Source of the DNA: Fimbriimonas sp.
Lineage (GTDB): Bacteria; Armatimonadota; Fimbriimonadia; Fimbriimonadales; Fimbriimonadaceae
DNA: 33,151 nt
NCBI GenBank assembly: GCA_031292555.1
Contig: JARLGV010000109.1
Location: 1 to 33,151 of the forward strand
Reading direction: 5' to 3'
Below the pieces are notes generated by a model, which was given only the letters and a program-made list of their open reading frames with translations, searched no databases and had not been told where the DNA came from. Position 1 is the first letter of the stretch. Every line of letters starts with the position of its first letter. The translations under genes and the position numbers were made by a program. This document shows, in pieces, positions 8,288 to 14,448 of the stretch.

Positions 8288-9648
8288 AGCGCCCATCAGT
8301 CGAGCAGTTCGCGCGAACCGTCTCGCCCGAGACGGTAGCAAGCGTCCGTGCCACCTCCACTCGAATGTCTAGCGCGCGGAAATCGGCTCTATTCGAGGCG
8401 TTCGACGATCTCGACGCCACTCGAACCCAGGCGGCACAGATCAAGGATTACGTCCTGGACAACCTGAAGACGCTGCTAACCCAGTTCGAGCTCAAGTGCC
8501 GACTGAACGGGGTTCGAGTGCTGTGGGCGTCCGATGCCGCGTCGGCCAACCGCCGAATCCTCGAAATCTGTCATAAGGCGGCACCGGACGGTGGGATCAT
8601 CGTAAAGGCCAAGTCGATGGCCACCGAAGAGATCCACCTAAACAAGCATCTGGCGAAAGCGGGCTTTGAGGTGGTGGAAACCGATCTCGGCGAGTACGTC
8701 GTTCAGATCGACGACGACATGCCGAGCCACATCGTCGCGCCGATCATCCACAAGAGCCGCAGCGAAGTTGGAAAGAGCTTCGAACGAGAGGGCCTCGGGC
8801 CATACACCGATGACCCGTCCGAGTTGGCGATGCGAGCCCGGGCTCACCTGCGGGACAAGTTCCGAGCCGCGAAGATCGGCATCAGCGGGGTGAATTTCGG
8901 CATCGCAGAGAGCGGCCGCATCGTACTCGTGGAAAACGAAGGCAACAGCCGACTGAGCACGACCGCTCCCGACGTCCACATCGCGGTGATGGGTATCGAG
9001 AAGCTGCTTCCCGGAGAATCAGACTTGGCGCTCTTCCTTCGGCTCCTTGCCGGCTCGGCAACCGGCCAACGCATAACAACCTACACTCACCTGATCTCCG
9101 GACCGAGACGCAAGGACGAAGGAGATGGCCCCAAAGAGGTCCATCTGATCCTTCTGGACAATGGGCGGAGCAAGATACTGAACGGTCCCTACCGGGAGAT
9201 CCTGCGGTGCATTCGTTGCGGGGCCTGCCTCAACATCTGTCCTGTGTACCGACAGGCAAGCGGCCATGCGTACAAGAGCCCCTATTCCGGTCCCGTCGGG
9301 GCCGTCCTCGGACCTGCCCTTGGCGGCGTTGAGAAGCGCCCGGACCTTGCCAAAGCGTCCACTCTGTGCGGCGAGTGTGAGGAGGTATGCCCGGTAAAGA
9401 TTCCGATTCCCAAGCTTCTGCTGAACCTACGCGACGAGGCAGTGCGCAAGGGAGTCGTCAAGGATGCAATTCCTTGGGGAACGTTCTCAGTCGGAACCAC
9501 GAGCGGTTTTCGCTGGCGGATGGGTCTCAAACTGCTCCCGATGGCCGGGTTGGTGAAACATCCTATGAAGGCGGCTTGGGAGGAGTTCAAGGAACTGCCC
9601 ACAAAGGAGGGGCGTGACTTCCGAGGGTGGTGGCGTGGAAGATCGTGA
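8284..9648 (+). CDS. lutB: LutB-like iron-sulfur protein with LUD domain
   Basis: Central electron-transfer subunit of the LutABC lactate-oxidising complex. The N-terminal two thirds is a LUD domain (KAKSMATEEIHLN, GPYTDDPSELAMRAR, GISGVNFGIAESG). The C-terminal part holds two 4Fe-4S motifs, CIRCGACLNICPVYRQ and CGECEEVCPVKIPIPK, and ends with a Trp-rich tail. Length is 454 residues, close to the family norm of about 470. The start is the ATG that overlaps the lutA stop (ATGA at 8284-8287); longer readings upstream would run through lutA and are not supported. The 3' end overlaps lutC by 35 bases, so the three genes are probably translated together. Confidence 0.92.
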   Translation: MKRPSVEQFARTVSPETVASVRATSTRMSSARKSALFEAFDDLDATRTQAAQIKDYVLDNLKTLLTQFELKCRLNGVRVLWASDAASANRRILEICHKAAPDGGIIVKAKSMATEEIHLNKHLAKAGFEVVETDLGEYVVQIDDDMPSHIVAPIIHKSRSEVGKSFEREGLGPYTDDPSELAMRARAHLRDKFRAAKIGISGVNFGIAESGRIVLVENEGNSRLSTTAPDVHIAVMGIEKLLPGESDLALFLRLLAGSATGQRITTYTHLISGPRRKDEGDGPKEVHLILLDNGRSKILNGPYREILRCIRCGACLNICPVYRQASGHAYKSPYSGPVGAVLGPALGGVEKRPDLAKASTLCGECEEVCPVKIPIPKLLLNLRDEAVRKGVVKDAIPWGTFSVGTTSGFRWRMGLKLLPMAGLVKHPMKAAWEEFKELPTKEGRDFRGWWRGRS

Positions 9649-10171
9649 CGAGATCCTTGGCCGCTTGAGTCATTCAGGACGCAAGACCCGCCCGCCGGAT
9701 GCGGCGACTCCTCTACCGGTCTTGAGTGTCGATGCGCTCTGGGATCTTTTCGCGCGTCGCCTTGAGAGCCTAGGTGGGCGCATCGGAACCCTCGACGATC
9801 TGCCGATCGTGCTTTCAAGACCTCACGTTATCGACATCGAGACGGCCGCTCGGCTCGGGCGTGTCCCCGGTGGAGATCCGATATGGGAGGCGGAGGTAGG
9901 CGTTACGACCGCCGACCTCGCCATTGCCGAGACCGGCACGATCGTTCTGTCGACCGGACTTGGCAAGCCGCGATTGGCAAGCCTCACACCCAGTTTGCAC
10001 GTCGCCATCGTGCCAAGGAGCCGGATCGTCGCAACGATGGCAGAAGCCATGAGCCGGCTTACCGACCGGACGACGGTGTTTGTGACCGGTCCAAGCCGCA
10101 CTGCCGACATCGAAGGCGTGATCGTACGCGGAGTCCACGGCCCAGGCGACGTGCTCGTGATTCCCGTCTAG
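9614..10171 (+). CDS. lutC: LutC-like LUD-domain protein
   Basis: Third subunit of the lactate-utilisation complex and a small LUD-domain protein related to the LutB N-terminal half. Recognisable segments are VGVTTADLAIAETGTIVLST and ITxVTGPSRTADIEG-like VTGPSRTADIEGVIVRGVHGPG, the typical C-terminal signature. At 185 residues it is shorter than the roughly 240-residue Bacillus protein; the N-terminal part is reduced. The start is GTG at 9614, preceded by aaaggagg at 9603-9610; an alternative GTG at 9635 has gagggtgg upstream. Both keep the domain. It overlaps lutB by 35 bases at the first start. The stop shares the palindrome ctag with the stop of the convergent gene on the other strand. Confidence 0.88.
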   Translation: MTSEGGGVEDRDEILGRLSHSGRKTRPPDAATPLPVLSVDALWDLFARRLESLGGRIGTLDDLPIVLSRPHVIDIETAARLGRVPGGDPIWEAEVGVTTADLAIAETGTIVLSTGLGKPRLASLTPSLHVAIVPRSRIVATMAEAMSRLTDRTTVFVTGPSRTADIEGVIVRGVHGPGDVLVIPV

Positions 10172-10743
10172 TAGCGCACGCCGGCCAAGATGAGCAGTTC
10201 GTTCTGACCGAAGTTGTGACCCCGTAGGCCGGCATTGGAGATGTGCAAGTATCGTAGCCCGAGCGTCAACTCTTGTTTCCCGACCTTGAAAGTGCCTCCG
10301 AAGCCGGTTACCGGCGTGGAGTTCAGTTGGCTGTCTAGATCGACGGTTGAACGGTTGGCAAGTTGAAACCCCCAGCCGAGTTCGGCATAGACTCCGTTCC
10401 CGGCTGCGTCGATCGGCCAACGCCACCGGGCATACGCAAGCGAACCGACGGCGACGGTCGGCTCGGAGTGCTTCCCGTCTACACCGGACGACTGGGTGTG
10501 GTCGCCATAGATCTCGTAGATGAGTTGCCCCGTGATTCGGCCCCGTTGGAAGCGCGGTTCAGGACGCCCGTAGGCGTAACCGATTCCTCCGCCGTAGCGC
10601 TGGTCCTCACTTCCCAGGACCAGTTGGTCCTGGCCATAGAAGAGGTTAACGTAATGGGAAGGGCCATTCGTAGAGTCGGAAACGTCGCACTTGCCTAGAG
10701 CAGGAAGCGCGAAAACAGACAAGATGACGGCAAAAACCTTCAT
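10168..10743 (-). CDS. PagL-like lipid A 3-O-deacylase / acyloxyacyl hydrolase
   Basis: A 191-residue protein with an N-terminal signal peptide (MKVFAVILSVFALPALG) and alternating hydrophobic/polar strands ending in an aromatic residue (GVRY-stop), as in small outer-membrane beta-barrels. Near the C-terminus it has YLHISNAGLRGHNFGQNE. His167, Ser169 and Glu182 line up with the His-x-Ser...Glu triad of PagL (H126, S128, E140 in Pseudomonas, from memory), with one extra residue before the Glu. PagL removes the 3-O acyl chain from lipid A in the outer membrane, so this gene argues for a lipopolysaccharide-bearing cell. It stands alone, convergent with lutC, with which it shares a 4-base stop overlap (ctag). 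The family call rests on the motif and topology. Confidence 0.72.
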   Translation of the reverse strand: MKVFAVILSVFALPALGKCDVSDSTNGPSHYVNLFYGQDQLVLGSEDQRYGGGIGYAYGRPEPRFQRGRITGQLIYEIYGDHTQSSGVDGKHSEPTVAVGSLAYARWRWPIDAAGNGVYAELGWGFQLANRSTVDLDSQLNSTPVTGFGGTFKVGKQELTLGLRYLHISNAGLRGHNFGQNELLILAGVRY

Positions 10744-10818
10744 AGAACTTAATCAGAAAGTAAGCAGGCGCTCGAACCGGAACGATCCAACCCCGGGTAC
10801 ACTCAGGCCTAATCCCCC

Positions 10819-12210
10819 ATGCGTTCTACGCTACCCGTCGTCGTGATCGTTGGCCGACCCAATGTCGGAAAAAGCACGGTTTTTAACCGGCTTATTCGAC
10901 GGCGCGTCGCCGTCGTTGAAGATACCCCGGGAATCACCCGAGACCGCCTATATGCGGAGGCGGAGTGGAACGGCCGCCGTTTCCAGGTCGTCGACACCGG
11001 TGGAATCGTTTTCCAAGAGGAAGATCCCCTTACCGATCAGATTCGAGTTCAAGCGAACATCGCTCTGGAGGAAGCGGACGTCGTCCTGTTTGTGACCGAC
11101 ACCCTCGCCGGCGTAAATCCGGACGATCAGGATTTGGCCAACCGACTTCGACCGATCGAAAAACCGCTGCTTGTGGTCGTGAACAAGGCGGACAACCACA
11201 ACCGCGACGATTACGCAGGCGAGTTCTATCGTCTAGGGCTGGGCGAGGTCTATCCGGTTTCGGGTCTGCACGGTCGCGGCATCGCCGACTTGATGGACGT
11301 TGTAGTTGAACTGCTGCCCCCGAGTTCCGAGAAACGGGACGAACGAGAGGAGATTCGGGTGGCGATCGTCGGCCGACCCAACGTGGGCAAATCGTCGCTC
11401 GTCAACGCCTTTACCGGCCAGCAGCGCATGATCGTCTCGAATATCGCGGGAACGACGCGAGACGCGATCGACACCGAGTTGGAGTACCAGGGTGAGCGAT
11501 TCCGTTTGATCGACACCGCCGGCATTCGCCGACGCGGCAAGATCCAAGGCTCCGTCGAGTACTACATGGTCGACCGAGCTCAAAAGGCGATCGACCGAGC
11601 CGATTGCGCGCTCATCGTCGTCGATGGAAGCGAGGGCCTTACCGACGGTGACAAGCGGATCATGAAACTGGCCCATGATGCGGGCAAGGCGTGTGTCTTC
11701 GCCGTGAACAAATGGGACACCAAAGAGCCGCCCGACGGCCAGCCCCGAGTGAAGTCGATTCTCAAGAAGGACTTCCTGACGATCATCAGCAACGAGATCC
11801 CCGAGCTATCCTACGCCACTGCCGCGTTCACCTCTGCCACCGAACGCACTGGCCTGGAACCGGTGTTGGACGAGATCCTAAAGGCGCAAGAAGCCTACAG
11901 CTTCCGCGTCTCCACGGGACAGCTTAACCGCCTGATTCAGGATGCCGTCTTCGCTCGGCCTTACACGTCCAAGGGCCGCCCGTTGAAGATCTACTACGCC
12001 ACTCAGGTTTCGACCCGTCCTCCCGCGTTCGTCCTGTTCGTCAATGATCCCGATCTGCTCCACTTTAGTTACGAGCGGTACCTGATGAACAAGATCCGAG
12101 CCGCCTTCCCCCTGGCTGGCACCCCCGTCCGAATCCGTGCCAAATCCAGTCACGGCAAGGAAGACGCCGTGGCAAACAAGCCCAAGAAGAAGGCTATCTC
12201 CGCGGGGTAA
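10819..12210 (+). CDS. der: ribosome assembly GTPase Der (EngA)
   Basis: Essential double GTPase acting in 50S subunit maturation. The first G domain has GRPNVGKSTVFN, DTPGITRD (switch region), DTGG and NKAD; the second has GRPNVGKSSLVN, TTRD, DTAGIRRRGK and NKWD. The C-terminal KH-like domain follows (SFRVSTGQLNRLI, KIYYATQVSTRPPAFVLFVN, YERYLMNKIR). At 463 residues it is of normal length with all nucleotide-binding motifs intact. The start ATG at 10819 sits directly before the first strand. No tight operon partner is visible: the upstream gene is divergent and the downstream gene convergent. An 8-bp hairpin (ctatctcc/ggagatag, 12194-12220) spans the stop codon but has no T-tract. Confidence 0.97.
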   Translation: MRSTLPVVVIVGRPNVGKSTVFNRLIRRRVAVVEDTPGITRDRLYAEAEWNGRRFQVVDTGGIVFQEEDPLTDQIRVQANIALEEADVVLFVTDTLAGVNPDDQDLANRLRPIEKPLLVVVNKADNHNRDDYAGEFYRLGLGEVYPVSGLHGRGIADLMDVVVELLPPSSEKRDEREEIRVAIVGRPNVGKSSLVNAFTGQQRMIVSNIAGTTRDAIDTELEYQGERFRLIDTAGIRRRGKIQGSVEYYMVDRAQKAIDRADCALIVVDGSEGLTDGDKRIMKLAHDAGKACVFAVNKWDTKEPPDGQPRVKSILKKDFLTIISNEIPELSYATAAFTSATERTGLEPVLDEILKAQEAYSFRVSTGQLNRLIQDAVFARPYTSKGRPLKIYYATQVSTRPPAFVLFVNDPDLLHFSYERYLMNKIRAAFPLAGTPVRIRAKSSHGKEDAVANKPKKKAISAG

Positions 12211-12224
12211 GGGGAGATAGGTTC

Positions 12225-12298
12225 TGGAGTAGTGGCGTTATGCCGGATTGAGATTGCCTCCGCACTGGGTCGGGTTCAGGCAACGCTCCGGTACTCCA
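12225..12298. repeat. nested inverted repeat in convergent der/mlaE gap
   Basis: The outer arms tggagta (12225-12231) and tactcca (12292-12298) enclose inner arms ttgcct (12254-12259) and aggcaa (12278-12283). All match exactly. It could fold as a long stem-loop and act as a bidirectional transcription end, but there is no T-run. The rest of the 128-base gap shows nothing else. Confidence 0.3.
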
Positions 12299-12338
12299 AC
12301 ACTCGATTTACTCCCAGCCTCCCGCTCCTCGCCAGCAC

Positions 12339-13118
12339 CTAATACATCACTCGGGCTAGCAGGAAGTTAGCGACGTAGATCAGGACCATGGAGATGACTA
12401 CGGTATTGGTGGTGGCCTTGCCGACTCCGACGGCGCCCTCGGTTGTTCGCAGGCCTTGTTGGCAGGCGACCAGGGCGATGATCAGGCCGAACACGGGAGT
12501 TTTCAGCATGCCGTTGACCATGTCGATCGGTCTGACGAACTGGGACACTGAGTGCATGAAGGCGACTGAGGAAATGTGTTCGGTCGTGGCTACGAGCAAG
12601 CCGCCCGTAATGCCGGACCACATGCAGACGAGGGCGAGAACCGGGAGCATCGTGATGCCCGCGATTACTCTCGGTAATACAAGGTAGTTGGTGGGATGGA
12701 CGCTCAACATTTTGAGGGCGTCGATTTGCTCGGTGACCGACATCGTGCCGATCTGAGCAGCCATCGCCGAACCGCACCGGCCGGCCACCATGATGCCGGC
12801 GATAACCGGGCCGATCTCGCGGGTCACCGTTAGGCCCACGGTTGCGCCCACGAATTGGGTGGCATGGTACTGACCCAAAAACTGCGATAGGTACAGCGAA
12901 AGGACGGCGCCAGAGAAGAAACCGGTCAGGACCACGATCGGAACCGAAGCAACCCCGATAAACGCCATTTGGGCCACCGTCTCGCCAAATTCGAACGGGC
13001 GCTTCAGGCATCGCCGAACAGCATCGCCAAAGATCAATCCCACCTCTCCGCAGAAAGTAAGGAAGGCGATCACCGGCGTGGTGATCGGGTCGAGCGGGGT
13101 CGTCGGCTTGGCGGCCAT
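12339..13118 (-). CDS. mlaE: MlaE-family ABC transporter permease (phospholipid transport)
   Basis: A 259-residue polytopic inner-membrane protein of the MlaE/YrbE family, the permease of MCE-type systems that move phospholipids between inner and outer membranes. Hallmarks are FFSGAVLSLYLSQFLGQ, VGLTVTREIGPVIAGIMVAGRCGSAMAAQIGTMSVTEQIDALKMLSVHP, NYLVLPRVIAG, the loop PVFGLIIALVACQQG and the final GVGKATTNTVV. Length is typical (about 260). The usual partners, the ATPase MlaF and an MCE-domain MlaD, are not adjacent; the flanking genes are der (convergent) and a divergent small gene, so the rest of the system must lie elsewhere. A TATCAT box lies 10 bases upstream of the ATG. Confidence 0.93.
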   Translation of the reverse strand: MAAKPTTPLDPITTPVIAFLTFCGEVGLIFGDAVRRCLKRPFEFGETVAQMAFIGVASVPIVVLTGFFSGAVLSLYLSQFLGQYHATQFVGATVGLTVTREIGPVIAGIMVAGRCGSAMAAQIGTMSVTEQIDALKMLSVHPTNYLVLPRVIAGITMLPVLALVCMWSGITGGLLVATTEHISSVAFMHSVSQFVRPIDMVNGMLKTPVFGLIIALVACQQGLRTTEGAVGVGKATTNTVVISMVLIYVANFLLARVMY

Positions 13119-13128
13119 GGGCCTTTCT

Positions 13129-13134
13129 ATGATA
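13129..13134 (-). promoter_or_regulatory. candidate -10 box (TATCAT) for mlaE
   Basis: Read on the minus strand, TATCAT ends 10 bases before the mlaE ATG, giving a leader of only a few bases. No clear -35. Confidence 0.3.
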
Positions 13135-13186
13135 GCGGATCGCTGAGCTGGGCAAGCGGACTACTGACACCTAGCCCGGTCGCGGG

Positions 13187-13192
13187 TATCCT
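13187..13192 (+). promoter_or_regulatory. candidate -10 box (TATCCT) for the small membrane ORF and ychF-like gene
   Basis: TATCCT ends 8 bases before the GTG at 13201. The ychF-like gene itself has no such box directly in front of it, which suits a shared transcript starting here. Confidence 0.35.
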
Positions 13193-13200
13193 TTTACGTT

Positions 13201-13353
13201 GTGGGTAAGCCCCAGCAGTTTTCATCAAAGTGTAGAGAGAGATTTCCGTGGGTATTGCTCATCGTACTTGCGATGACCACTTACTTGTTTTGGATCTTGC
13301 CGCTTCAGCTAGGTCCGCGCCCTTTGCACGTTGAATTTTCGAAGTCGAAATAG
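13201..13353 (+). CDS. small single-pass membrane protein, 50 residues, unknown function
   Basis: GTG at 13201 opens a 51-codon frame ending with TAG at 13351-13353. The product has a polar, basic N-terminus (GKPQQFSSKCRERF), one strongly hydrophobic helix of about 20 residues (WVLLIVLAMTTYLFWILPL) and a basic tail ending FSKSK. Arg/Lys residues sit on both sides of the helix, so orientation is unclear. The stop is 16 bases before the ATG of the ychF-like gene, and a -10-like TATCCT lies 8 bases upstream, so the two could form one transcript. I do not recognise a family. The frame might be spurious, but a clean start, one continuous transmembrane segment and good spacing in an otherwise empty 251-base gap favour a real gene. 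Confidence 0.45.
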   Translation: MGKPQQFSSKCRERFPWVLLIVLAMTTYLFWILPLQLGPRPLHVEFSKSK

Positions 13354-13369
13354 CTCGACTTGACCCTTT

Positions 13370-14425
13370 ATGAAAGTTGCACTGATCGGATATAGCGCCT
13401 GTGGGCGCAGCACTCTTTATCGCGCGGCCGCCCGCGGATTGGCCAAGGGAGACGTTACGGCGGTTCCCGTTCCCGACGACCGGTTCGACCGCATTGTCGC
13501 CCAGGTCAAGCCCAAGAAGCAGACTCCCGCGACCGTCATCCTTCACGACGACCTGGATCCGATCCAGGGCGTCGGAAAGGCTTTCTCTCTGAAACTGACC
13601 GACGCCGCGAAGAAGGCAGAGATCCTCCTCCACGTCGTGCGCGGCTTCGAGTCCCCCGTCGTGGCTTATCACGATGACGTGGACCCGTTGCGGGACCAGG
13701 AAGCGGTTGACGTCGAACTGGTGTTGACGGACCTCCAGATCGTTGAGAACCGCCTGGAACGACTACGCAAGTCGCCGACGATCAAGGTATCCGGCTCCCC
13801 CGATTACCTGGAGCACGACCTGTTCGAGCGCATCCGGCAACCGCTCGAAGACGGAACGCCGATCCGAGCAATGGAGTTGTCAGAAGACGATCAAACCGTC
13901 GTTCGCAACTACCAATTCTTGAGTGCGAAGCCGATGGTCGTCGCGTTCAACGTAAGCGAAGCAGATGCGACCAATCCACCCGAAAAGCTCCGAAAGCGGA
14001 TGGAAGAACTCGCGAAACGCGACACCCCTGCGTTCGTCGTATGCGCAACCATCGAGGAAGAGATCGCTCAACTCGATCCGGCCGACCAACCGGAGTTCCT
14101 GGAATCGCTCGGTCTGACCGAGCCGGCCAGCGCCAAAGTGATCCGAGCGGTCTACTCCGCAATGGGTCTGATCACGTTCTTCACCGCGGGCGAGAACGAA
14201 ACGAAGGCTTGGCCGCTCCGGCGCGGCAGCAATGCTCTAAAGGCGGCAGCGACCATTCATAACGACATCGCCAAAGGCTTCATCCGGGCCGAAGTCGTCC
14301 ATTACGAGGACTACGACGCGCACGGTTCACTTGAGGCGGCCTATGCGGCAGGCAAGATGGTTCTCGAGGGCAAGGAGCACGTCATCAACGACGGCGACCT
14401 ACTCCACATCCGAAATAAGAGCTAG
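13370..14425 (+). CDS. YchF/OLA1-family protein with degenerate nucleotide-binding site, C-terminal TGS domain
   Basis: 351 residues, close to the 363 of YchF. The C-terminal third matches the YchF TGS/DUF933 region well: VIRAVYSAMGLITFFTAG, ETKAWPLRRGS, AATIHNDIAKGFIRAEVVHYEDY, AGKMVLEGKEHVINDGDLLHIR. The N-terminal G domain is eroded. The P-loop reads G7-YSAC-G12-R13-S14-T15, with arginine replacing the invariant lysine. The switch I segment (NFPFCTI in YchF) is missing, and the DxAGL Walker B motif has become DDLDPIQG. NVSE, the counterpart of the NxxE base-recognition motif, survives, as does the central coiled-coil region (TDLQIVENRLERLRK). YchF proteins bind ribosomes and hydrolyse ATP; this one probably keeps binding to a partner without hydrolysis. 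It follows a putative small membrane protein by 16 bases. It may be a paralogue of a normal ychF elsewhere. Confidence 0.85.
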   Translation: MKVALIGYSACGRSTLYRAAARGLAKGDVTAVPVPDDRFDRIVAQVKPKKQTPATVILHDDLDPIQGVGKAFSLKLTDAAKKAEILLHVVRGFESPVVAYHDDVDPLRDQEAVDVELVLTDLQIVENRLERLRKSPTIKVSGSPDYLEHDLFERIRQPLEDGTPIRAMELSEDDQTVVRNYQFLSAKPMVVAFNVSEADATNPPEKLRKRMEELAKRDTPAFVVCATIEEEIAQLDPADQPEFLESLGLTEPASAKVIRAVYSAMGLITFFTAGENETKAWPLRRGSNALKAAATIHNDIAKGFIRAEVVHYEDYDAHGSLEAAYAAGKMVLEGKEHVINDGDLLHIRNKS

Positions 14426-14436
14426 ACAAGCGCCGG

Positions 14437-14442
14437 TATCCT
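14437..14442 (+). promoter_or_regulatory. -10-like box (TATCCT) 6 bases before ATG, leaderless start
   Basis: TATCCT, then six bases, then the ATG at 14449. A start site about 7 bases downstream of the box would fall on the A of ATG. No Shine-Dalgarno sequence is present. Confidence 0.4.
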
Positions 14443-14448
14443 AGGCCC

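Noticed and set aside
12367-13170. Second minus-strand frame overlapping mlaE
   Set aside because: The other frame carries the full MlaE signature; this one is Arg/His/Pro-rich with no motif.
13248-13334. 28-codon frame starting at GTG 13248
   Set aside because: It overlaps the longer 50-residue membrane frame, has no hydrophobic or other recognisable feature, and poor start context.
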